Part shown: one piece after another, positions 13,901 through 26,600 of the stretch
Layout: every line of letters begins with the position of its first letter
Position numbering within the stretch: the first letter of the stretch is position 1
NCBI GenBank assembly: GCA_959347315.1
Contig: OY365808.1
Span: 6,351,672-6,415,671, forward strand
DNA length: 64,000 nucleotides
Direction: 5' to 3'
From: Bimastos eiseni
Lineage: Eukaryota; Annelida; Clitellata; Crassiclitellata; Lumbricidae
Translations under genes and position numbers: made by a program
The notes under the pieces: generated by a model
The model's input: the letters and a program-made list of their open reading frames with translations, nothing else
Told to the model about the DNA's origin: nothing
The model's database searches: none

Positions 13901-16900
13901 CTCCTAGATTGGACATGGCAGAGCGCATGCGGGGAACCACCAGAAATCCGCGGGCAGAGGAACGAAGAGAAAACCCGGTGCGGAATAGAAGAGACCCTAT
14001 AGTGCAGAAGGTAGGCGGGGTCAGACCCAAGGAGACAGTTACGCATCAAAGCAAGGGTCTTGAAAAGAATGCCAATACATATGCCTATGCCGTTTGACAA
14101 ACATAGCTCCATCAGTTTGGGGAATTGACGTCTAGCCACTATAGCCAACCTCTGCCCAATGCCCATCCAAACCAACAAACAGGCTGATGGCCATCCCAGG
14201 CAAATATAACCGCGGTCCTGCATTATTAACTGCTGCTCGCAGCCCGCACGTAACGTACCCCAAAGCGGGAAAGAATATCGTGGCGCAGGGCGGCCGAATG
14301 GAAGGGACTGGCGGGGGGGAGGGACTAGAAAATGTCAAGACAGTCGGACGAACGACAGGCGTCACGCAAACATGCTCAACATGATTCTCGTCTGGCCAAA
14401 GTATTCGCCGAAATTAGTTGCAATCGAATATTTTTATTTCGCTTGTCTAACTTTTCATATATCTATGCTGTTTGGCGTCGGCGCACGCTGTCTCAATGGC
14501 GAAGCGTACTCAGAGGCTTCTTAAAAGCCACGACGGGCGCTTTCATTCTGATCGAACGAGGCTGTCGACAAATGTAAACAACTCACGGACGACAGGCAAA
14601 GCCCTCGAAGGCTCGCCAAATGCTCGAGCAACTAAGTGACCGAGCAGCGAGCGTGCTCCGCCAAACATGATCGACCCCGAAAAACGTTCGTACTCACGTC
14701 CATTGAGAGGAAGGGAATGATCTGGGCGCATATCGCGTTGAGGCGCTTGGCAATTTCGGTCTGAAACAGATAAAAAAAATAACAACAAACGCATAACAGA
14801 CTAATCTAACGAACATCGATCCGCCAGCATAATCAACCGCCGATTCACGATATCCATAGACGCAAATTTTCACAGCGATACCCCGAGGACGAAACGCGTC
14901 CGATAAATGGTGCCAAAAGGAGTCATGCCAAGACCAGATCAGCCTTGGGAAAAATTTGGACAGACTTGCGCTTTACGACCCTCTAGCGATGATGGTCCGT
15001 ACAAGACAACCACAGGGAGAAAATTGTAGGCCTACTACAATCCAGCAGCACAACATGGCGTAAAAGATGTGCAAGGTACAGAAATTATCACAACAGCAAG
15101 AACTAGTTAACTCAAAATTGTAGTCCTTGAAAATCTTTAACACTTCAAACTGGCTTTTAAGCCTCACTACTATCGTATTGACTGAAAAACTTCATCTCAC
15201 TATGAGATAGACTAATGCAGGCTGTTGTATAGTACAAGGTTAAAGAAGTTTCCTGCTGTGGATTGTCATTCCATTCAGAAATCTTAGCAAATATGGTTAA
15301 TTTGAGCAGAAACAAGTGTGACAAGAATGCTCTTGCAATTTTCTACAGCATCGGTGTCTCCTAGTATAATACCCGATCTCATTTCAATTCTTGGCACGCT
15401 CTGTAAGTGATTTTCAGAATATAGTAAACATTTCATTGTTTGACCTAAATCATTTTACAGATCTTATATTTCAAATTTAAATGTCATATCTATGTCTGTC
15501 TATCGGACAATGCTACATCAAAGTCTGCATTCATCCTTGTGTGTTTTGTCCATGTTTAACTCAATATCCACACGTCAAACATTGGTAGAGACAGCAGTAT
15601 TTCTTTATCGTTATTCCAACAGTTGTTAAGCCACCTTTTCATAAGACATTCCTTCTATTATTTCCCAAGCTGGCCTTCCTAGTTAATGCTTCTCGCCATC
15701 AGGACCGACCGGACCGTTCTTAGAAGAAAACAGCTCTGGAACCTTACTCAGCAAGAGAAGAAGGTTTGACACGTTGGCCCACAGTCATCTTCGCATAATC
15801 CACATCAATTGCCTAGCTACAACACTTGCCTGGGACAACATTGGCGTAAGTGACTCAGAACGTCCTTCCGTCCGCCAGTGGGTCGATTTCGACCCAACAG
15901 CCGCCAATGGGTTAACCGAGTCAAATCAAGCTATCCTCTGATTAATGCATGCGCAAACACTACTCCCCCTTCGGGTAGCACTCACCGTCGTTCTATTTAC
16001 AATATAAATTTTGCGAAAAATACAAAGCAATATCGACAAAACAAATAATGGCTTAGGCCTATGCTAATGTGCCACTATAGATATAAATTCTATACGAGAC
16101 GCTGGGCAACTGTCAATATTTTCTCGGAGCATCCTTCTCACTACTCGAATTGTGAGCATAGCGTATTTCCGTGAAATCGTCGATTTTTCTCCAATTATTC
16201 TTCATAATTGTTGCAAGATCATGGCTACCTGACTTTCCTGTGTCTGATGTCAGTGCAGCGTTTGACACCAGTCGGCTTACTGTGGAACACTTCTCGACTT
16301 GTTCCTACCTCCATGACCGTTTCTTCTTTATGGTCTACCATTGGTTCCATCTGATAAAAGATCTTGGTCCTCTACTTGTCGTTGGTTCTGTCCTGAGCCA
16401 ATCTTATGCGGACGCGTGTGCACTGTTCTCATTCAACAGCCATTACTGCAGCACAGGCCATGAACCGGACAATAAAGACCCGGATGTCCACCAATTGCCT
16501 ATGCTCAACAAAATTGAACTGGAGGCCCTTACCCGGGAATTCCCCAGCTTGCCTCTTATCAACCAGATTAGAGTGTGGTCTTCTGCTTGTTAACCTCTCA
16601 TGCTTATTCACTCATTTGGTGTTTACTGTCTGGATTACTGCAGCGCCCTCTGTGTTGGTCTCCCGGCGCAAAGAGCAATTAAAAAGGTCACTATCCATGT
16701 AATTGCTTTGGTACATGAAGGAAGCTGCAGCGTCACTGTGGGTTTTATGCACCGTTCTTAACTATCATCTTAAAAGGAAATTAGTAGGACAAGTTATTTC
16801 ACAGAACTGGAGAGAGCTGCGTGAGCACAATCTAGTGTTTCTGGTTGTCAAGAACACAAGAGACTGATCGACCGTCCATTGTTTTAAGGTCAAGAGATGA

Positions 16901-17475
16901 GTCAATATCTACTCCAAGACTATTAAAGAATGAATCAGGATGTCTGTATCTGATCGTCGTCCTAGTGGCCACATTTATTATTACTATCAACAATTACGCG
17001 TATTGTTAACCACCTCAAAGAGCCTCTCATATGCATTTGTGCCTGTATAATCCAGACACTTAATATAGTGTTTTCTAAGTACTTACTAAAGTCTATTGGT
17101 AACATATAATTTCTAAGCGAACCTGATCATATGAATTAAAAGCCAAAAATAAGTCATCTGCAAACGAAAGAAAGAAATTTAACGATCAAATTATAGCTAA
17201 ATTGTGCAGATGAGCAGTCGTATTATGATAAAAGTACTTATTTCCCTAAAATGTGAACATAACATTCTATTGCTATTTTCATAATTAAAGAATCATTATA
17301 GTTTATTGTAAGCTATCTGTCTTTCCCATTCAGGGCAAATCAGTCAAAACATGAATTTCAATGCCCTTTCAAACAAACTCTTCTTGCATAGAGAGAGTCC
17401 ATTGAACAGGCATTCTTATAATTGAGCTGCAATAAATTACAACAAACACGACAGGCACACTGTGTCTCTCTCTCC

Positions 17476-17538
<63 letters not shown>

Positions 17539-17721
17539 CTCTCTCTCTCTCAATGGTGCTTATTGCGCCAAACAATGGTTGCATTTGCTTTTCTAGTTCC
17601 AATTGCTTTTCTGCACATGATGACATAAAGAAACTGATGCACATTCTGGATAAGGGGGCCCAACATTCAGTTAGCAAAACGGCCGGCGATTGGACAAAAA
17701 CATAGCCAATCAGACGGCACG

Positions 17722-17784
<63 letters not shown>

Positions 17785-20700
17785 CCCAGTAAATTCTAAG
17801 CAATTCGAAATTATAAATGCCCTAATTGCCATGTTTATAGCTGCTGACTGGCACAACAGGTTCAAAGCAATTAACAATCAAACAAATTACAATCTGCCGT
17901 TCTCTGCAATCACCAAATTCAAACACTGATCAAATTTTTTACATTAGTGACGATCATAGGCATAAGAAAATTGCTTTTAAAGACCACATTACAATCAACG
18001 ACAGTAGGCGAACAATTTGCCAAATTTCGTCATTAGTGCCTTCCGGAACTCTCTTGCGACCAAAGTCGGTCCAATTTCGTTTAATGATTGCCGTAATTAC
18101 AAGTGCAATGACTTGGGAACGATGTTCTCACTTCAGAAGATTAACCAACTTATGTTTCGTTCAAGATTCCTCGCAGCAAAAACGACTTACAAAATAAATC
18201 ACCAGGTTTTCACTAAACTATGAATTTCTCTTTTGCCAAACCTTAGACAAATCAGCCTGAGGTAGACAACTTGGCGAATAGGCCACGTCAGTCCTAAGAT
18301 CCTCTCTGATATTTTGAAAGTCAATGAAATCACAAACAACACTGCACCAGTTTTTGAACTGGCAGCCAATAGGCCAAAAAGGCCCTACTGTAATACTATT
18401 AAAGAAAGAATGTTGATCACACAATTCTCGTTTCTGCCACACCTAAGAAAGAGCTAGACTGAGGAAATCTGATTTTTAATTTACATCCATTGCACACACA
18501 AATTCACCATATTTCAGCAATAAATAACAAAACAGTGCAAGTGAGATTGAAAAATGACATAAAGCCTACCTGTTTATGCATTTCAACGTTCAATCCATAA
18601 GACATTTCGTAGTACTGGAAAAACAACAAAAAGTCCATACAATAACAAATCAATCACCACATGCGGAAAAATTCTGCAAAATAAGAATGAACTCCCGTAG
18701 ATTACTCACCACGTAAAAAAATTATTTCTTCAAAATAAACCATAACAAAGATCAATGCAATGATCATAAATCCCAAGATACCAAAGAATCCCATAAGTGA
18801 CTGTGGTCTGAATGCCGACATTGAAATCCAGAATAATTAGCGAATTTGAAAGATCACAGCTTTTCTGATTTGAAATAAGCACAAAGTCATTAGAATGGGA
18901 GTTTATCATGCCATCCACTGTCATTCATAAGTCTACAACTGCAGGTATCCTCCGGAAAGCTAATGAGGTGGAAGGTGGCTCGGTACTCACCTGTTAGGGA
19001 AAGACTATGGTGACTACACCAAAGGGGTGACGAGTCACGTGATAAGAATGACAGGGTATGGAGCCACGGGGCCAAACTCAAAAGCCCGTCTGAACCTATT
19101 GAAACCTCAAGGGGTTTAGCAACCTACAGATATGGGTCTCCATATCTTGGGAGTAATAAATGACCACTTAACCCTCAAAGTATCATCCGGAGCCCAAGCT
19201 TGGTCGGATGAGCCGAAGGAATATTTCTCAGCCCCACCCCGATGGTTACAAATGAAGAGAAAGAACAGTGTATAAATAATTGCTATATAACACTTTTACA
19301 CTAAAAAACAAACAGAAACCTCACCCATGTCATCTTATAAACCCCAAACAAGTAGCAAAATCCTCTACTGCTTTCACTCTAGAAGTGCAGTCCAAAGCTG
19401 GATAAAGGAGGAAAGCACCACTAATGATTTTTATTATCATAATGTCGTTTAAAAAACAGTGCAACAGTAAGTCACAGCAAAAGACGCAACAGCAATACTT
19501 GAAGCTAGTCATGGAATGATGGGCATGAAATGTTAGCAACTTCCATTTCTTAGCCTTGGTACAATACGAGAGCAGGCGGCCAGTACTCTGCTATGGTCAG
19601 CGCACTCATCATAGAGGGTACAGGTGGGCTAAATACCTTCACACAAATTCCGCAATGGCAGGAATCGAATTTGACCCTCTGACCTTTCATTAACAACTAC
19701 GCAATTAAACCACAATAAAAGCAACAGTAAATCCATTTTAAGAAATACACAAATGCAACAGCCATCCGAAAAAACCGAGACATTCTTCAACTAACTCTGC
19801 AGAATTTGACAATTCTAACTTCCAAATTATTACATTCAAACCCACCATGACTAAAATATAACAGGCAAATATGAAAACCAGGAACCTCTCCCCTCCCTCT
19901 GACTCCGTTTGACACATACACCGGCCAGCACAACCACCCATCCGAATAATCATAGCGGTTCGCCGATGTTCATAGCACATGTATTAGCACACATAAATAT
20001 GTTAAACACTCTCGCTAACTGAAACAGCATCACCCTAACTGGCATCCGCTCGTTTAAAACAGCTCACACGGTAATTTCAACATGAAAAGTCTTATCAGTG
20101 ACCTCGGCCCAATGGTCGGATCTGTGAGTGGGTTTGATTGGACCACTTAGGACTCCATCCGGTCCAGGGAATTCGGTTGCAAGCATCAAAGTGAACAAGA
20201 ACAATTGTTCATGAAAGTCATGCTAAAAGGTTTGATGTGCGACTGGCTCGCAGGGTCTCGATGCCAGGGTCAAACCTGTGCCCCAGAAGACCCGGATTCA
20301 AAATGCACTAGACAATGGTTGTGACCTTCGGTTGAAATGAGCTCCTTTCTTAGGAATAGATACTGGCAGAGCTCTCTTTGTCAGAGAATTAGGGACATCA
20401 TCGGGAGAAGCAGCGCTGCTGGCATTGGCAAGTGGAAACGAGGGCTGGTCCCAGCAGTAGCGACCGGTCAAAGGGGTGTGACTTGGCTGCCTCCCTTCCA
20501 GCTGGCCAGGCCAGGAATAATTGGAAACCGCTCCTCCTCCTCCTCTCCTTCACCTCCTCCTACCAGTGGCAACACAATGGACTAGCATGAGTGTAAAACT
20601 GACCAGTGGAAAATAATTTATGGTCAACGGAATTAGACAGACATGGGCCAAAGACGCAGATACATGCGCAGGGACCGACACACGCGAACACACAGACACA

Positions 20701-23576
20701 AGCAGACTCACAATGACGTAGTGATACAGGCAAACCGAAAGACAGGCTCACCTACATACAGACTGACACAGACAGACAGAATGACATAGAGAGGCACACC
20801 TAAAGAGAGTCACAGAATGACAAAGAGGCAGGAACCCGAAACCCCCACCACCACCACCACCCTCGCATGCAAAGAGCCAAAGACTGACATAAATAAATTC
20901 AGAACAGAGGTTAATATTTATTAGTCATTTGTCTCCCCATCCATGCTTCCCCTACCACTACCACATCCCATTCACTGTTAATAAGTCATTTGTCTCCCCA
21001 TCCATTCATTCCCCTACCACTACCCCATCCCATTCACTGTTAATAAGTCATTTGTCTCCCTATCCATTCTTTCCCCTTCCACTATCCCATCCTATTCACT
21101 GCCAGGTTCTATTACCCCATCCCACTCACTGCCAGATACCCAGATGCACCTCATTCCTCAGCTACCCTGCCACGCCAAAACCAGCAAAAACATAACTAAT
21201 CAATGTAAGTAAGTATGCAACTATATTCTCCACCAACCAGTTACTAGTCACACAATAGAGCCAAGCATCTAATAAACAGTCAAAAGCCTATACAACATCC
21301 TAACAATACAGCCATTGCTCATCAGGCTGGATAATAAATTCAAGGACCAGTGGTGTACACTGAGTTAACACTAATTACTAAACCATTGAATTGATACTAG
21401 TTACTAATTACGAAACCACTGAATTAGCATTAATTACTAAACTTCTGCTAAAACGTAAGGCTATATATACAAGATCATAATCACATACCTTATGTCTGCT
21501 TACTACTAGTGTGTTTCAACGGATGAAGAAGATCTGTAGACTATATTAAAATATGAATTCTTGTGGTCCATGGAGTTGCCCACTACTAAGATCCAACTAT
21601 ATGCAGCTGTTTGCCTCAGAGCCACAGGACACATTCAAACCTGTATAAACAACTAAACATGGTGTGGAGTACACAACATGCAATTAGGAAAGGACATCCT
21701 GCATTTCTAATTCTTCCTCTGGCGGGACTGATATAAATATTATAAGATGACAATCGAGGGTCATGAACGACTAAGCGGGTACCCATGAGGGAGGGAGGGC
21801 TTCAAAGTGGGGCAAAAGGAAGGGCAGCGGTTAAAAACAAAGGTTTCTGGGCGGGCAGTTGTGCCACAAATTGCTTGTCAATCAAACCTTAACTCATTGA
21901 GTGGGGCTACAGTCAAGAAGTGCCCTATTCAAGTCCACGGCCGGTCAATGCCTTTCAATTGAAATGCCTGCATGCCTCTGGGCCGTTCTCTGTCTGTCTG
22001 TCTCTCTACATACATCTACTTATAATATATGTATATGTATGTATGTATATATAAAGCCATGCGCCAAAGCGCAATAGGACGCATACAAGATATCAGCCCA
22101 TGGACCATTATAGATGTATAAATACGACGGTTGCCCAAGATCACTCGGCTCGTGGAGCAATCTTGGCGGCTGCCTGTGGTCACTGTTGTTTGCGTTCGTT
22201 TCTCTGTGACCTGGTCTGGCTGAGCTGTAAGCCTACTATACAAGAGAAGACCACTGTCCAATGAGATATCAAAAGGAATTGTACCTTGAAAATACGTTTC
22301 ATACGAGTCATCAATCCTATTACGTCAGAAGCTCTTCATTGGATTTGAGTATAAACTTCTGACCTTTGGCAGGACGCATTATTTCTCGTCTGTGATGCAC
22401 TCCCTGTGCTTGACTTAGTTTCCTTGCCAAACGTAGAGCATTGGTCCACCCAAATTACAAAGAACATTCAAGTATTTTTCATACAGAACTCGGAATAAAA
22501 CTGTGAGAAGGGTGCGCTACTTGTCCTCTGCAAATCCATTCAACATATGAAGTTGTGGCGGAGGGTCGCGGACAAAAACACCCCCCCCCCCCCCCGACAA
22601 ACCCATCGAACATAAAACACCCCAGGACTAACACACACACCCAAATTAGGACAAACCCCCTGTAAGATTTTTTTACTTTTTTACTTTTATTTCTTAGAAA
22701 AGTGTGTGTCCAATGGCACGAAGACATCCCTTGAAGTCGCGATTTACAACACTGCAGCAAACTTCCCGCATGGGTTTGGTTGCACTTTTCACACGTTTGA
22801 CTTGACGGGAGGCTGTCCACGAGCAGCTTGCAAGATGGCCGTATTGGCTAAAGCTGCGCACGCACATAAACACGCGCACACACGAATACAGGCACTAAGG
22901 CATATGAGTGGCATATCAAATACAGGTGTGTAGATGCACATAATTATAAGGACTATGAAGCACGATCATTGTTTCAATTGTTATTTCCAGTGCATTTCCC
23001 TCAGCTGTCTACTTGGCCCATTTGAGCCTATTCAGACACTCAGACCACACCGGTCCATTTGTTTAAGATTGTACCCCAGGCGGATAAGATGCTTTGGGGA
23101 GATCTGATTGGTAGCTAGCAGGCGGCAGGTATTCATTAGACCATGCCCTAAAAACTTGGGCTTTAACCCATTTAGGCTTATGTAGGATGTCATAACCGAA
23201 TTCACCCTCAGACCAGCACCCACCAGCCCCTATTTACAAACATGGGCTAGTTCTCAGGGTACTATTATCAGTATCCATTAATCAGAGACCATTCTCCCCG
23301 GTTCCCACTCCAATCTAGACAGAACGCATTGCTTGCCTGCCCTCTGCCTCCCCTTGGGTTCAGCAGAAGAGAAGACTAGACAAAACCACCTGACATCTGG
23401 GAAGAAATGAGGGGGTTGGCCCTTTGCACCAGGCCAAACTACATGACTCACCATCTGACCATCAGACACTACAATGTGTATGTAGGTGCTCGGCTGTTTT
23501 CCTTCAAGCATGAGCGTACATGCACGACGTTCATTATATTATTCATGCCATGTTTATTTTATATAATAGATGTATA

Positions 23577-23616
<40 letters not shown>

Positions 23617-26600
23617 AAATATATATATATATGTATATGCGCATGTGCGCGCGCAGTCATTAATGTATCTGGACATTTAGTTCTCTGTATATTCAATCTT
23701 TAATTCTGCACTGAATTCAAATATGCAAGCCGACAGTTGAACCTCTGGATATAGACTTGATTACGGCTTGGTTTTAGGCAAGCCATCAGTTTATGCTTGT
23801 GTATTTGACGCAGGCGCATTAGAAGTTACTAAATCACGACTATTCTCTTACAACTGCTAAAATTTAACTGATGACAATAAGTGCATAAATAATCTTGCAA
23901 TCAAAGATTATCAAACCCGAACAACCACCTCACGAACCGCCAAACCCTATAACGACAACCGCCTATCAATCCCGCGTGGTGCGATACGACCCCACAAGCA
24001 TAAAAATCCGCCCGTGGTGGGTTAGCAGGCAGCAGAGAAATAGAGGCAGAGACGGTTTCATGCCTGGAGACCATCGGCCAACTGTCAGGCGAATTTTTTC
24101 ACCAGAAAGTGACACTATGTCATAGCCTGCAGCAGCTGTTAGAAACCTCAATCCGTCGTATCATAACGCCTCATTTTATCATCGTGGTAGCAGATGATCA
24201 CGTGTTCCAGATCACGTGTCCCAACGAGCCTTAAATTTTGACTTGTTGACTGGACAAACGCCATTTTGTTGCTGTCACACGTCGAACAGATCATGCGGAC
24301 GTACCACAGAGGAAAGCATTTGGTATTCGTCAGGATTCAATCAATCACTAGCCTTGATTTACAACAACCCTATTTAGACTGGACTCTTTGAAAATGGATC
24401 CGGTATCGTATCCCCAACATTTCGCCAGGCCCCTCCAAACGAACAGTAAATTACCCCTTATCCAACTTATCTTGCTAAGCAGGACATGCCTTGTGACAAG
24501 GAAACCAACAAATTCAACCATTAACATTTTCAACACATTAGCCCCTATCAGGGCAAACACTCTCCGGGTCCACGACCCCATTACATTGCCCCAACCACAA
24601 GCAACTCTGACTGCTGCTTATCAACCCCAAACCCTAAAAAAATATTTTATTTACAAACAAATTACTGCCTTCAAAGCTACAAGATCTCTTCAATTCTCTT
24701 GGCAAGCATTGGTCCACTGGCTAACAATTGCAAAAACCATTTAGCCCGGGACAATAGCAAAACCTTATTATCAATAAAGCATTTCGTGAGCCGATTTGAA
24801 TAATAATAAAAATGACAATTTGTAAATCATGTGACTTGTGTACAAATGAATAGGCATTTCTAAATGATAAAACCTTCTATCTATCCCCAACTTGCAAAAA
24901 ATATTAATTATAAATATATATAATAAATAATCTGCACAGACTTGGCTTGTTAGCCACATATTTTTATTTTGCTTCTTATGTAATTCTTAAAATTCTTTTT
25001 CAGGCCGTCTCAAACGAAGAGAAAGAATATTCCATTACGGCCTGCAACAAATTCACACTACTATTCAAGGCATCGTACTACAGAACTGAATAGCATTACA
25101 CTGGAAAGCATTACACTGGAAAGCATTACACTGGAAAGCATTACACTGAAAAGCATTACACTGGAAAGCATTACAATTGAATGCATTACACTGGAATGCA
25201 GTACACTGGAATGTATTACACCGGAAAGCATCACACAATCCCTACATTTACATGGTACGGCTTCATTGAATCAACATTATTTATCTCTGGCCAAATAGCA
25301 AATTGGTGAAAACACTAACCAGTAACAGAACCAAATAGATAGAAATGAAAGAAATCTCTTCCAATCAATTAGACATCAGTAACACCATCCATTCTCTCCA
25401 CTTACAGCATCTGGAAAGGGTGTGTGGAAGGAAAGATTGGCACATTTGGAATTAATTTTGGCTCCCTCAAAATCAGTCAGCGGGTTCAATTCCTCTGTAA
25501 TGCATTGCATTAGGGCTACCTACCACCGAGGCAGATCGACTGATCCGTTCTTCAGCCGATCAGTTAGATCATAGTCAACCTCACGGCAACATCTATGCCT
25601 CGATCATAGTCAACCTCGAGGCAACATCTTTGCTTCACTGATCGATTTAGCATTTGGCCAATTGAATAATTCATTTCAATAAACAGTTCAAATTCCATTC
25701 ATCATTCAAGTAGGTAATTTACTAAAAATCAAAAATCTTTGAAGTCTAATTAAGCAATCGGCGATCAATAATGAGAAAATCAATAAAGCAATATGCCAGT
25801 CATTCAATAAATAAATAAATAAATCAGTTCATTTGATTCATCTAAAATCAAAATAATTATTTTCAAAGCAAATCAATAGACCAATCAATCAATCAATTCT
25901 CTTAAGTAGCAGACAATTCTTCTATTGGAGTGCCTGCCTACAGCCAAAGACACCGCTGAGAGCTTAGACTTCACAAGTAATGGACCATCGTTTAAGTGAC
26001 CCAGCCATCAATGACAGCCATTGTTCAACTCATTAATTAGCAAAATAAACTAGACCAAAACATAAAAACCTTAATAATTCAATCAACTTCTTTTTATATA
26101 AAAAATCAATTTAATATCGAGTGAGAATGGCGAATGAATCGATAAACGAATTCAATCTGGGTAACGGAACCTATGAATTCTGGGTAAATGAACCACTGAA
26201 TTCTGGGTTGTTATTAATAGAGAGCCACATTTAGAACGGACTGTTTGGTCTCACTCTAATGGCGCCAAAACGATTTTTGTTTTGTGCCCAATTTCTGTTT
26301 ATCCCTAAGCCAGTCTCCGATTGCCCAGGGGCCTTTGGGCGTGGGACGCGGCCGCGTAATTGATACCATCTTGGTAAGGGAGGGTAAGCGGAGGCGGGGC
26401 AACGGAAGAGAGGGCGATTCGAAAAGCAAACGATTTTCATGGGATCTGATCTATTTGGTTTTTCTGGGGGGGGGGCCCCAGAGACCAATTGGCATGCCAC
26501 ACAGTGAGATCTACTCGTGTTTGCTTTAGATAATCATATCATCTGGTTCGGTCCTCTAAGATAACTATCTATACTTCATCTTAAATGACTCGGAGACTGG

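Larger units (their letters stand above)
14761..18569. other. Groucho intron 4
   Basis: Contains a decayed reverse transcriptase fragment (16171-16600), a CT microsatellite (17461-17552) and an AT microsatellite (17725-17780). Nothing else is recognisable. Confidence 0.7.

Noticed and set aside
13729..14223. 164-codon minus-strand frame as a host gene
   Set aside because: It shows LINE reverse transcriptase C-terminal motifs split over two frames, so it is a transposon relic.
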